Shown in pieces: positions 48,453 through 57,355 of a DNA stretch of 64,000 nucleotides (its first letter is position 1; each line of letters starts with the position of its first letter). This stretch comes from Methylococcus geothermalis. GTDB taxonomy: Bacteria; Pseudomonadota; Gammaproteobacteria; Methylococcales; Methylococcaceae. The DNA is taken from NCBI RefSeq assembly GCF_012769535.1, contig NZ_CP046565.1:2370501-2434500 (forward strand). Reading direction: 5' to 3'. The translations under genes and the position numbers were made by a program. Under the pieces are notes generated by a model, which was not told the origin of the DNA, did no database searches, and saw nothing but the letters and a program-made list of their open reading frames with translations.

Positions 48453-49940
48453 ATGCCGTCCCATTCGAACGACACCCTTCCCACGTCACTTTTCACCGCG
48501 GCCCAGGTGCGAGCCATGGATCGCCATGCGATCGACGGCCTGGGCATCCCGGGGCTGGAACTGATGCACCGGGCCGGCACAGCGACCTTCGCGGCGCTGC
48601 GCCGGCGCTGGCCGGATGCGAAGACCCTGTCCGTCGTCTGCGGCCCCGGCAACAATGGCGGCGACGGCTATGTGATCGCCCGGCTGGCGCTAGCGGCGGG
48701 CTTCGACGTCCGCGCCTATCCGGTAGGTCCCCTCGAGCGGCTGCGCGGCGACGCCGCGGCCGCTTTCGCCGAATACCGCGACGCCGAAGGGCCGGTGCTG
48801 AACTTCATTCCGCCCGGCTTCGAAGGCGCCGAGATCCTGGTCGACGCCCTGCTCGGGACCGGGCTGGACCGGGACGTGGCCGGTGAATACGCCGCCGTCA
48901 TCGAGGCGATCAACGATTTCCCCGGCGGGGTGGTCGCCGTGGACATTCCGTCCGGACTCAACGCCGACACGGGCGCAGTGATGGGAAACGCGGTCCATGC
49001 CGATCTGACGGTCAGCTTCATCGGCCTCAAGCAGGGCCTGTTCACCGGCGCCGGTCCCGCGCATTGCGGCGAAATCGTCTTCGACGATCTGGACACGCCG
49101 CCGGAGGTCCGGCTGGAGCAGACGCCTTCGTCGCGCTTGCTGCGGAGCGGCGATTTCGCCCTGCCCCCCCGGCGCCGGGATGCACACAAAGGCCAGTGTG
49201 GACACGTGCTGGTGATCGGCGGGGAATGCGGTTACAGCGGCGCGGCGCGGATGGCGGGCGAGGCGGCGGCACGCATCGGGGCGGGTCTGGTCAGCATCGC
49301 CACCCGCGCGGCCCATGCAGCCCTCATCAACCTGGGCCGGCCGGAGCTGATGGCGCATGGCGTCGAATCCACCGAACAGCTCCAGCCGCTGCTGCAACGC
49401 GCATCGGTGCTGGCGGTCGGCCCCGGCCTGGGCTGCTCGGACTGGGCGAAGACCCTGTTCGACGCCGCCATCGCCAGCGGCAAACCCCTGGTGGTCGACG
49501 CCGACGCGCTGAATCTGCTGGCGGAGCATCCCCGCTCAAGCGATCACTGGCTACTGACGCCGCACCCGGGCGAAGCAGCGCGTCTGCTCGGGCTCTCCGC
49601 CGCCGAAATCCAGCGCGACCGCTTCGCCGCCGTCACGGCACTGCAGCGCCGCTACGGCGGCATCGCCGTGCTCAAGGGCGCCGGCACGCTGATCGCCGGA
49701 CCGGCTGGCGTCCCGCATGTCGCCCGCTGGGGCAATCCCGGCATGGCCAGCGGCGGCATGGGCGACGTGCTCACCGGCGTGATCGCAGGGCTCTTGGCCC
49801 AGCACCTCCCGCCGTTCGAGGCCGCCTGCCTGGGGGTGCGGATACATGGCCAGGCCGGCGACCTGGCCGCCTCGGCCGGCGAGCGGGGCCTCCTCGCCGG
49901 CGACGTGATCGAAGCCTTGCGCACCTGTGTCAACCGATGA
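48453..49940 (+). CDS. nnr: Bifunctional NAD(P)H-hydrate epimerase/dehydratase
   Basis: 495 residues. The N-terminal YjeF-N epimerase (about 1-225; VVCGPGNNGGDGYVIARLAL, LVDALLGTGLDRDV, VVAVDIPSGLNADTG) is fused to the C-terminal ADP-dependent dehydratase (about 235-495; GHVLVIGGECGYSGAARMAGE, LLTPHPGEAARLLG, GNPGMASGGMGDVLTGVI). It repairs damaged NAD(P)H. Its stop overlaps the tsaE start (ATGA). Confidence 0.95.
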   Translation: MPSHSNDTLPTSLFTAAQVRAMDRHAIDGLGIPGLELMHRAGTATFAALRRRWPDAKTLSVVCGPGNNGGDGYVIARLALAAGFDVRAYPVGPLERLRGDAAAAFAEYRDAEGPVLNFIPPGFEGAEILVDALLGTGLDRDVAGEYAAVIEAINDFPGGVVAVDIPSGLNADTGAVMGNAVHADLTVSFIGLKQGLFTGAGPAHCGEIVFDDLDTPPEVRLEQTPSSRLLRSGDFALPPRRRDAHKGQCGHVLVIGGECGYSGAARMAGEAAARIGAGLVSIATRAAHAALINLGRPELMAHGVESTEQLQPLLQRASVLAVGPGLGCSDWAKTLFDAAIASGKPLVVDADALNLLAEHPRSSDHWLLTPHPGEAARLLGLSAAEIQRDRFAAVTALQRRYGGIAVLKGAGTLIAGPAGVPHVARWGNPGMASGGMGDVLTGVIAGLLAQHLPPFEAACLGVRIHGQAGDLAASAGERGLLAGDVIEALRTCVNR

Positions 49941-50356
49941 TGCTGTACCTGCCCGACGAGGAGGCGACGCTGGCCTTCGCCGCCCGCCTGCAGACGACTC
50001 TGCCGCCCGGACACGTGGTGTTCCTCCACGGCCATCTGGGCGCCGGCAAGACCACCCTGGTGCGCGGTTATCTGCGCGCCGCCGGCTATCGGGGCACGGT
50101 CAAGAGCCCGACCTACACGCTGGTCGAGGAATACCCTCTGGCCGACCGCACCGTCTATCACTTCGACCTGTACCGCCTGAGCGACCCGGAGGAACTCGAA
50201 TGGATGGGCATTCGCGATTATTTCCGGCCGGACAGCCTGTGTTTCGTGGAATGGCCGGAGAAGGGCGAAGGTTTCCTGCCCTTGCCCGACCTGGAGATTT
50301 ACCTGGAACCGGAAAACACGGGAAGGCGGCTCAGGATCAGCCCGAAACCGATCTGA
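49937..50356 (+). CDS. tsaE: tRNA threonylcarbamoyladenosine synthesis ATPase TsaE
   Basis: 139 residues from the ATG at 49937. Walker A G32-HLGAGKT39, followed by KSPTYTLVEEY, FDLYRLSDPEELEWMGI and FVEWPEKG, all characteristic. Required with TsaB and TsaD for t6A37 in tRNA. In most gammaproteobacteria the next gene is amiC; here about 5 kb of other genes intervene. Confidence 0.95.
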   Translation: MMLYLPDEEATLAFAARLQTTLPPGHVVFLHGHLGAGKTTLVRGYLRAAGYRGTVKSPTYTLVEEYPLADRTVYHFDLYRLSDPEELEWMGIRDYFRPDSLCFVEWPEKGEGFLPLPDLEIYLEPENTGRRLRISPKPI

Positions 50357-50381
50357 TCCCGCCTCCCTCCCCGCGGCACGG

Positions 50382-50513
50382 TCAGCGCCGTTGAGCCTTG
50401 CCGGAAACCCACGCATCCATGCTGTATCGCCCGGCGCCGCCGAACAACAGCGGAAGGAGCATGACGAGGTACATCAGCGGCAGCTTGAAGTTGCCGTGCC
50501 CTTCGTCGGTCAT
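50382..50513 (-). pseudogene. 3' remnant of a DoxX-family membrane protein gene
   Basis: Read on the minus strand, 43 codons from ATG 50513 to TGA give [20 protein letters not shown] followed by [17 protein letters not shown], the C-terminal end of DoxX/SURF4-like proteins (the last transmembrane helix and the Y/L-S-x-D-x-W signature). The frame stays open only a few codons further upstream (KDLAKGYA) before entering the sigma-factor remnant, so the first three-quarters of the gene are missing. Confidence 0.65.
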
Positions 50514-50719
50514 CGCATACCCTTTGGCCAAGTCCTTTCGCTGGACTCCCCCGACCGTTGAACCTGCGCCGACATGGCGGCAAGCAGGGTCTCCTGAACC
50601 AGATCTTCGGCCGTGCTTTCGTTGCGCACGCGAATCAGGGCATACCGGAACAAGTAGTCGCCGTGCTCGTCGAGCCAGCGCTCCGGAGCGGATGGCTGCG
50701 GAGATCTGCGATTTGTCAT
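50510..50719 (-). pseudogene. 5' remnant of an ECF sigma factor gene
   Basis: 69 codons: [20 protein letters not shown], then [15 protein letters not shown] and SGESSERTW, typical of sigma-70 region 2 of extracytoplasmic sigma factors. After SSERTW the family continues with a hydrophobic LxGILKxKIxD segment; here it becomes PKGMR and stops, because DoxX-derived sequence begins. A single deletion between a sigma gene and a downstream doxX gene explains both remnants. No sigma-4 DNA-binding domain remains. Confidence 0.7.
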
Positions 50720-50752
50720 GAAATTTGCTCCGCGCCTGGCGGGTTTACCCGC

Positions 50753-51070
50753 TTACTCGCTCAGCCGCCGGGTCTGCTCGACCGGCGTGACCCACACGAT
50801 GCCATCGCCCAGCCGGCCGGAATGGGTGTTCTCGTAGATGATACGGATGATTTCCTCGACCTGGGCTTCTTCCGCGAGAATTTCGATCCGCACCTTGTGC
50901 GAGAAATCGGTCAGCTCGCAACGCAAGCTGTCATGCACTTCCTCGCCTTCGTGCGAACTGCAACCCTCGACCCGCCACACGCTCATGCCGGGAAATCCGC
51001 TCATGCGGCGGAAGGCGTTGCGCAGGGCCCTCAAACGGTAGGGTTGAATGACTGCCTTGATCTCTTTCAC
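50753..51070 (-). CDS. PII-like protein of the metal-efflux operon
   Basis: 105 residues. The ferredoxin-like PII fold is suggested by MKEIKAVIQPYRLRALRNAF at the start and the C-terminal PII signature region HSGRLGDGIVWVTPVEQTRRL. The T-loop region (WRVEGCSSHEGEEVHDSLRC) is not GlnB/GlnK-like: there is no uridylylated Tyr, but there are Cys, His and Glu. PII-like proteins are known beside HME-RND pumps; sensing of metal or a nucleotide is a guess. It is 37 bases downstream of the efflux pump gene. Confidence 0.75.
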   Translation of the reverse strand: MKEIKAVIQPYRLRALRNAFRRMSGFPGMSVWRVEGCSSHEGEEVHDSLRCELTDFSHKVRIEILAEEAQVEEIIRIIYENTHSGRLGDGIVWVTPVEQTRRLSE

Positions 51071-51107
51071 ATCATCACCTGAAGTTTCTTGATTTTATGG
51101 TTCGCGC

Positions 51108-54100
51108 TCAGGCTTCGATCCGCTTTTCCTCGAACCAGCGATACACGGTCGGCAAGACCAGCAGGGTCAGTGCGGTGGAAAACACCAGTCCGCTGATCAC
51201 CACGATCGCCAACGGACGCTGGATTTCCGAACCCGGACCGGTGCCGAACAGCATGGGGATCAACCCCAGCAATGCGGCGGATGCGGTCATCAATACCGGC
51301 CGCAAGCGCTGCATGCAGGCTTGCACGCAAGCATCGTACTGGCTGTAGCCGTCCTTGCGCAGATCGATGATGCAGCTCACCAGCACCACACCGTTCAGCA
51401 CCGCGACGCCGAACAGGGCGATGAAGCCCACCGAGGCCGGCACCGACAGATATTCGCCGGTCGCGAACAGGCCGAAAATCCCGCCGATGCAGGAAAACGG
51501 CAGTTCCAGCAGGATCAGCGCTGCGTAACGCAGGGAGTTGAACAGCACGAACAGCAGGAAGAAGATCATGGCAATGGTGATCGGCACCGTGACGCCGAGC
51601 CGGGCCATGGCCCGCTGCATGTTTTCGAACTGTCCGCCCCAGTCCAGCGAATAGCCGTCCGGCAGGTCGACCAGACGGGCGATCTTTTTCTGCGCTTCCG
51701 CGACATAACCGCCGACGTCCCGGTCCTCCAGATTGGCGCCGATCACGATGCGGCGCCGTCCCGTCTCGCGGCTGATCTGGGCCGGACCGTCCTGCAGCCG
51801 GATCTGGGCGACATCCTCCAGCGGCACGACGGCCCCGTTGGGTGAAACCAGGGCGATGGTGCGAATGTGTTCGATACTGTTGCGGAAGCGCTCCGGATAG
51901 CGCACCACCGCGTCGAACCGGCGCTGGCCTTCGTAGATTTCGGTCCCTTTCTTGCCGCCCACGGCGGTCTCGATGATGTCGTGGACGTCCGAGGCATTGA
52001 TTCCATGGCGCGCAATGGCTCCGCGGTCCACCTCGATGGTGAGATACTGCTGGCCCGTCACGCGCTCGACCCGCAAGTCCTTGGTGCCCTTGATGTCCTT
52101 CAACACCTTGGCAATCTCGTCGCCCTTCTCCTTCAACACGACCAGATCGTCGCCGAACAGCTTGATGGCGACCTGGGAACGCACCCCGGACACCATTTCG
52201 TCGAGCCGGTCGGCAATGGGCTGGCTCATCACCAGCTGGATGCCCGGCAACACGTCGAGCTTGCGCCGGATTTCTTCCTCGATGCGGGTCTTGTCCCAGC
52301 CGTCCGGCATGTCGTTTTTCGGCAGCAGCGTCACCACAGGATCGGCCTCGTTCGGCCCGGCCGGATCGGCCGGACTCTCGCCGCGGCCCAGCTTGGACAC
52401 GGCCATCTTGACGCCCGGGACTTCCATCACCAGCTTCATGGCCTCCATTTCCATGCGCAGCGATTCGTCGAAGGCGATGCTGGGCACGCGGGTCACACCG
52501 GGCGTGATCGTGCCTTCGTCGAGCGTGGGGATGAATGACGTGCCGAGGAAGGGGACCATCCCCAGCGCCGCGATCAGCAGTGTCCCCATGACCCCGCAGA
52601 CCAGGACGCCGCGCGGCATCAGCCAATGCAATGCCTTGGTGTACGGACGCTTGATCAGGGTGATGATCCGGGTTTCCGCATGCGCCTGCGGCTTGAGGAC
52701 ATAGGACGACAGGACCGGCGCCAGCACCATGCCCAGGACCAGCGAAATCGCCTGGGCGATGGCGATGGTCAGGGCCAGCGGGGCGAACAGCTTGCCCTCC
52801 ATCCCTTCCAGCATGAGCAGGGGCAGGAACACCAGCACGATGATCCCGACTCCGAAGATCACCGGAATGCCGACTTCCAGGGTTGACTCGAACACGATGC
52901 GAACCTGGCTTTCGCCGCTGTCCCGGCGCTCGCTCAACTGGCTCACGGCGTTCTCGACCACTACCACCGAGCCGTCGACCACCATGCCGATGGCGATGGC
53001 GAGCCCGCCGAGTGTCATCAGGTTGGCCGAGATGCCGTAGTGATTCATGACCATGAAGGTCAGAAGGGGAGTCAGGACCAGTGTGGAAACCACGATCAGG
53101 CTGGAGCGGATTTCCCCCATGAAGACGAAAAGTACCCCGATCACCAGGAGGATGCCTTCGGTCAGGCTCTTGGTGACGGTGTTCAGGGCCGCATCGACCA
53201 GGTCGGTCCGGTCGTAGAACGGCACGATCTTGAGTCCTTCCGGCAGCACGTCCTTGTCGTTGATCTCGGCCACCCGCGCCTTGATCCGGGCAACGATTTC
53301 CTTGGCGTTGCCGCCGCGCACCATCATCACCACCCCGGCAACGGACTCCGTGTAACCGTTCTTGACGATGGCGCCGGCGCGCTCCTCATGACCGAACCGG
53401 ACTTCCGCCACGTCCCCCAGATGTACCGGCACGCCGCTGATTTCCTTGAGTACGATGCTGCGGATGTCGTCCAGGTTGGAGATCAGGGCGACGCCGCGGA
53501 TCAGATATTGCTGGGAGAAATGCGGCAGCACCCCGCCGCCGCTGTTGGCGTTGTTACGGGCCAGGGATTCGTAGACTTCCCGCAGGCTGATCTGGTAGTG
53601 GCGCAGCCGGTCGGGGTTTGCCAGCACCTGGTATTGTTTGACGAAACCGCCCTGGGAATTGATCTCCGCCACGCCCGGGATGCTCCGCAGCAGCGGCCGC
53701 ACCACCCAGTCCTGCACGGTGCGGCGCTCCACCAGCTCGTCGTAGCTCAGCGCCCGCTGGCCGTCGTCGGGGCGTTCCAGGGTGTATTGGTAGACCTCCC
53801 CCAGCGCCGTCGACACCGGCCCCAGCACCGGCGTGACGCCCTCCGGCATGCGCGAGGACACCTCGATCAGCCGCTCCATCACCAACTGGCGGGCGAAGTA
53901 GACGTCGGTGGCATCGGTGAACACCAGGGTCACGATGGCCAAGCCATTCTTGTTCAGCGAGCGCAGCTCGGTGAGGCCGGGCAATCCGGTCATGGCGACT
54001 TCGATCGGCACCGTGATGAAGCGCTCGATCTCCTCCGGCGAGCGGCCGGGCGCTTCCGCGGCGATCTGCACCTGGACGTTGGTCACGTCGGGAAAGGCGT

Positions 54101-54209
54101 CGACCGAAAGTTTGCGCGCCGCATCGAGACCGAAGCCCAGCAAGGCCAGGGCCACGACCAGCACCACCAGCCGCTGTTCGAGCGCGGCGCGCAGCAGAGC
54201 GGCGATCAC
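51108..54209 (-). CDS. HME-RND heavy-metal efflux transporter (CusA/CzcA family)
   Basis: 1,033 residues with twelve transmembrane helices and two large periplasmic loops. Proton-relay TM4 reads AIAIGMVVDGSVVVVENAV: one Asp and one Glu, without the DFG...D pattern of CzcA (Zn/Co/Cd) and unlike the Cu/Ag CusA form AIGAMVDAA. In the Nies scheme this looks like the class usually called HME5, whose substrate is poorly defined (from memory). The N terminus has the family VSVDAFPDVTNVQVQI. The last residues are YRWFEEKRIEA. It follows the adaptor gene by three bases. Confidence 0.92.
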   Translation of the reverse strand: MIAALLRAALEQRLVVLVVALALLGFGLDAARKLSVDAFPDVTNVQVQIAAEAPGRSPEEIERFITVPIEVAMTGLPGLTELRSLNKNGLAIVTLVFTDATDVYFARQLVMERLIEVSSRMPEGVTPVLGPVSTALGEVYQYTLERPDDGQRALSYDELVERRTVQDWVVRPLLRSIPGVAEINSQGGFVKQYQVLANPDRLRHYQISLREVYESLARNNANSGGGVLPHFSQQYLIRGVALISNLDDIRSIVLKEISGVPVHLGDVAEVRFGHEERAGAIVKNGYTESVAGVVMMVRGGNAKEIVARIKARVAEINDKDVLPEGLKIVPFYDRTDLVDAALNTVTKSLTEGILLVIGVLFVFMGEIRSSLIVVSTLVLTPLLTFMVMNHYGISANLMTLGGLAIAIGMVVDGSVVVVENAVSQLSERRDSGESQVRIVFESTLEVGIPVIFGVGIIVLVFLPLLMLEGMEGKLFAPLALTIAIAQAISLVLGMVLAPVLSSYVLKPQAHAETRIITLIKRPYTKALHWLMPRGVLVCGVMGTLLIAALGMVPFLGTSFIPTLDEGTITPGVTRVPSIAFDESLRMEMEAMKLVMEVPGVKMAVSKLGRGESPADPAGPNEADPVVTLLPKNDMPDGWDKTRIEEEIRRKLDVLPGIQLVMSQPIADRLDEMVSGVRSQVAIKLFGDDLVVLKEKGDEIAKVLKDIKGTKDLRVERVTGQQYLTIEVDRGAIARHGINASDVHDIIETAVGGKKGTEIYEGQRRFDAVVRYPERFRNSIEHIRTIALVSPNGAVVPLEDVAQIRLQDGPAQISRETGRRRIVIGANLEDRDVGGYVAEAQKKIARLVDLPDGYSLDWGGQFENMQRAMARLGVTVPITIAMIFFLLFVLFNSLRYAALILLELPFSCIGGIFGLFATGEYLSVPASVGFIALFGVAVLNGVVLVSCIIDLRKDGYSQYDACVQACMQRLRPVLMTASAALLGLIPMLFGTGPGSEIQRPLAIVVISGLVFSTALTLLVLPTVYRWFEEKRIEA

Positions 54210-54212
54210 GGA

Positions 54213-55418
54213 TTAGCGCTCCAGTTCCTTGCGGAGCCGTTCGTTGTTGAGATGGAACGAACCCTCGGTAACCACCTCTTCGCCGGCGGCGAGGCCCGAC
54301 AGCACGGGCCGCAGCCCGCCGATTTCCTTGCCCAGCTTCACCGGCTTCAGCCGGAACCGGCCGTCGCCGGCCGGCACGAACGCGGCATCGTGATCGCCGT
54401 CGCGGACCACGGCTTCCGCCGGCAGCATGGGAAGCCGGCTCACCTTGCCGGAAATCAGCATGGTCGCCAGCATTTCGGGCTTGAGCGAGCCGTCCGGATT
54501 GGCCACCTCCATGCGGACGGTGACGGTGCGGGTCTCGGGATCGACGGTGGGCGCGATGTAGACCAACTGGCCCTTGACACGGCGGTCCGACAATGCGGGG
54601 ATTTCTGCTTCGACCTGCTGACCGACGCGTGCCCACTCGGCCTGCTGCTCGGGCACTTCGGCGACGATCCAGAGCTGCGACAGATCGGCCACCACGAACA
54701 GAACATCCGCGGGCTGGACCACCAGCCCCTGGCTGACATGGCGCTCCATCACAATGCCGTCGATGGAGGAGGCCACCGGCACCAGCGGCTGGATCGTCCG
54801 GTTCTTTTCCAGCACGGCGATGGATTCGTCCGACATGCCGAGTACCTGCAATTGATCGGCCATCGCGTTGTACTCGGTTTCCGCCTGGGACAACTCGCTG
54901 GCGCGGCGCTGGAACTCCAGCTCGCTGATCACGCCGGATTTGTAGAGCTTGCGCGCCCGCTCGACGATCACTGTGTGCAACTGTTTCTGGGCGAGCGCCT
55001 TGAGGAACGCCCTTTGGGTATCGGAAAACTCGGTGCTGTTCAGGACGGCGAGCTTCTGGCCCCGCTTCACGCGTTGCCCTACCGAGGCATCGATATGGGT
55101 GATGCGCCCCGTCACCGTCGCACCGATGCGCGCAAGGCGGCTGAATTCTTCGATGCTGACCCGGCCCGGCACCCGCAGCGGCTCGTGCAGTTCGCCTTCG
55201 GACAGCACCGCCACGCGCAGCCGTTTCAGGAGGTCCGGTGCCGCTGTGACCAGCGTGGAATCCTGCGCCGTGGATTCCTGTTGAGCCACCATACCGGGCT
55301 CTTCCGCCTGCGCCGTTTCGGGAGATTTTTGTTCAGGTTCGCCGTGGCAAGACCAGAGAGGGACGGCGGCTCCGATAAACAGCGCCACGCGCATCGCACA
55401 CGCCAACGCGAACCTCAT
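54213..55418 (-). CDS. Efflux RND periplasmic adaptor (CusB/CzcB type), lipoprotein
   Basis: 401 residues from the ATG at 55418 (AAGGAG upstream). The signal ends PLWSC, a lipobox, so it is probably a lipoprotein. Visible adaptor parts: barrel-sandwich halves (GRITHIDASVGQRVKRGQKLAVL, VVQPADVLFVVADLSQLWIVAEV), a helical hairpin between them (TQRAFLKALAQKQLHTVIVE to EYNAMADQLQVLG), a beta-barrel and a membrane-proximal domain. The earlier ATGs in the same frame lie upstream of the promoter-like TATAAT at 55479-55474 (minus). No outer-membrane channel gene is present. Confidence 0.9.
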   Translation of the reverse strand: MRFALACAMRVALFIGAAVPLWSCHGEPEQKSPETAQAEEPGMVAQQESTAQDSTLVTAAPDLLKRLRVAVLSEGELHEPLRVPGRVSIEEFSRLARIGATVTGRITHIDASVGQRVKRGQKLAVLNSTEFSDTQRAFLKALAQKQLHTVIVERARKLYKSGVISELEFQRRASELSQAETEYNAMADQLQVLGMSDESIAVLEKNRTIQPLVPVASSIDGIVMERHVSQGLVVQPADVLFVVADLSQLWIVAEVPEQQAEWARVGQQVEAEIPALSDRRVKGQLVYIAPTVDPETRTVTVRMEVANPDGSLKPEMLATMLISGKVSRLPMLPAEAVVRDGDHDAAFVPAGDGRFRLKPVKLGKEIGGLRPVLSGLAAGEEVVTEGSFHLNNERLRKELER

Positions 55419-55473
55419 ATCGCCAACTCCTTCACCCATGGAAAAACGGACGGCGGCCATCATGCCGCGGTCC

Positions 55474-55479
55474 ATTATA
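55474..55479 (-). promoter_or_regulatory. Probable -10 box of the efflux operon
   Basis: On the minus strand the sequence GGCTATAATGG contains a perfect TATAAT, about 56 bases before the adaptor start. I see no matching TTGACA at normal distance, which would suit an activator-dependent promoter such as those controlled by metal sensors; no regulator gene is adjacent. Confidence 0.4.
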
Positions 55480-55637
55480 GCCATGCCGGCTTCCGCGTCC
55501 TGCACGGGACGTCGAAACCGGTCGCCGTTGTTGCGCGACGGCAACGCACTTTTGTACGATGAGCCGTTTGAATCCGGGGCGCTGTTGCGGGCCCCCAATA
55601 CGCGGAGTATCGTTACCCGTCCTGCCTGACGCTGCCA

Positions 55638-56852
55638 ATGATGCGATATTCCTTCATAGCCGCTCTCGCCTTCGCTGCCCTCGCCCTGCTCTCGCCCGGC
55701 AGCGTCGCGGACTCGGCTGCGAACGCCTCGCTGAGCATGAAATCCGGGGCGAATGTCACGCGCCTGCTGCTGCGGGGTCCGAAAGGCGCGAGCTTCGACC
55801 TGCGGGCCACCGGCCGCGCCGACCGTTTGATCGTTGCGCTGGGCGGCGTCGAAGCGCTGCCGGGATTGCCGAACCCGGCGGGCGACCGTTACGTATCCGC
55901 CCTGCACACCCGCAGCGAGGCCAAGGGCAAGCTCGAATTGATCGTGGAACTGCGTCCCGCCGCCCAATGCCGCACCGCGCTCTCGATCACCGAGAGCGGC
56001 GGCCCCCTCCTGATCGTGGACGTGACGGCAAGCACCGCGGCGGCCTCCAAAACGCAGCAACCCACCCTGGTCAAGCCCGGAGACGGGCCGCTCCGCAAAC
56101 CCTTCGTGGTCGCCATCGATGCCGGCCACGGCGGAAAAGACACCGGGGCAGTGGGCGGGGAAGGCACTCAGGAAAAAGACATCGTGCTGGCAATCGCGCG
56201 GAAACTGGAGATTCTGCTCAAGGCCGAACCGGGCATCCGTCCCGTCCTGATACGCCAGAACGACGAGTTCATCGATCTACGGCAGCGCATGGAACGGGCC
56301 CGCAAGGAACACGCCGACCTGTTCATCTCGCTGCATGCCGATGCCTATTACGATACCCATGCCAAAGGCGCGTCGGTATTCACGCTTTCGGAGCACGGCG
56401 CCACCAGCGAAGCCGCCCGGCGCCTGGCTGACCGCGAAAACGCGGCGGACCGGATAGGCGGCGTCGCCCTGCACGACAAGGACGAAGTCCTGGCGTCGGT
56501 GCTGCTGGATCTGACCCAGAACGCCACGCTGGAAGCCAGCGACCGGGCTGCGGCCAGCATCCTGCAGGCGCTGCAGAAAACCCACGCACTGCATCAGCCC
56601 GGGATACAGAAGGCCGGTTTCGTCGTGCTGAAATCGCCGGACGTGCCGTCGATCCTGGTTGAAACCGCCTTCATTTCGAATCCCGAGGAAGAGGCGAAAC
56701 TGCGTACCTCGGCGTATCAGGATCAGATCGCCGCCGCCATTACCGAAGGGATTCGCACCCATTTGAAGCATACGCGTCCCGCTGCCATGCCCCCGAGCCG
56801 GAACGCCCGTCAGGACCTAGCTGTCTCGGCAACGGAAAAAATGGTGAAATAA
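55638..56852 (+). CDS. amiC: N-acetylmuramoyl-L-alanine amidase (AmiC type)
   Basis: 404 residues. A Sec signal (RYSFIAALAFAALALLSPGSVADS) is followed by an AMIN domain (about 35-140) that binds peptidoglycan/septum, and the zinc Amidase_3 domain (about 150-380) with VVAIDAGHGGKDTGA, EKDIVLAIARKLE, LFISLHADAYYD and SILVETAFISNPEEE. It cuts peptide stems during cell separation. ATG 55638 or 55641 may start it. No LysM domain. A probable promoter is TTGCGC...TACGAT about 80 bases upstream. Its usual neighbours nnr-tsaE are 5 kb away. Confidence 0.93.
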   Translation: MMRYSFIAALAFAALALLSPGSVADSAANASLSMKSGANVTRLLLRGPKGASFDLRATGRADRLIVALGGVEALPGLPNPAGDRYVSALHTRSEAKGKLELIVELRPAAQCRTALSITESGGPLLIVDVTASTAAASKTQQPTLVKPGDGPLRKPFVVAIDAGHGGKDTGAVGGEGTQEKDIVLAIARKLEILLKAEPGIRPVLIRQNDEFIDLRQRMERARKEHADLFISLHADAYYDTHAKGASVFTLSEHGATSEAARRLADRENAADRIGGVALHDKDEVLASVLLDLTQNATLEASDRAAASILQALQKTHALHQPGIQKAGFVVLKSPDVPSILVETAFISNPEEEAKLRTSAYQDQIAAAITEGIRTHLKHTRPAAMPPSRNARQDLAVSATEKMVK

Positions 56853-56861
56853 CGGGCCCTT

Positions 56862-57152
56862 TCAGGCTTCGTTTCCGCGCTCGCGGTCACCCTGCAAAAC
56901 GAAGAGGCCCAGCGCAACCGCCGCCACCCCGCCGGCCAGTATGGCGACTCCCTCGACCGTGCCGTCCGCGTAGCGTTCGTAGTGGTGCACGGTCCCACCG
57001 TAAACCAGGCGAACACTCCAGTCGACGAACATGTATATGAAGTAATACGCCACAATCCCCATGATCGCCGCGGTGGCGGGATTCCGCTTGCGGACCATGG
57101 CGCGATGAAAGAACCAGGCGGCGATGCCGAGAGCAACCAAGAGACTGAGCAT
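56862..57152 (-). CDS. Small membrane protein, unknown
   Basis: 96 residues with three hydrophobic segments: LSLLVALGIAAWFFHRAM, AAIMGIVAYYFIYMFVDWSV and GVAILAGGVAAVALGLFVLQ. The topology (short basic loop RKRNP after the first) suggests an inner membrane protein. I do not recognise the family. Ends ten bases from the amiC stop on the opposite strand. Confidence 0.65.
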   Translation of the reverse strand: MLSLLVALGIAAWFFHRAMVRKRNPATAAIMGIVAYYFIYMFVDWSVRLVYGGTVHHYERYADGTVEGVAILAGGVAAVALGLFVLQGDRERGNEA

Positions 57153-57355
57153 GACACACCCTCCCCGATGTGGTTATGTCGGCCAGTCTATCGGGGCAAT
57201 ATTGCAACGGCTTTACTCGGAACGACCGCCGGCGAACTCTGCCTGGCCACCATGCGATAATTCTTCTTCTTTGAAAACATCCAGCGCAGTTCGTGCCTGC
57301 GGCGCGAACGCGCGATCGTTTTCCATCCCGATGGAAACCTTCGGACAACCCGACG

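Noticed and set aside
53040-55562. An 840-codon plus-strand open frame opposite the efflux genes
   Set aside because: His/Gly/Arg-rich shadow of the CusA/CusB-type genes; no family features or start context.
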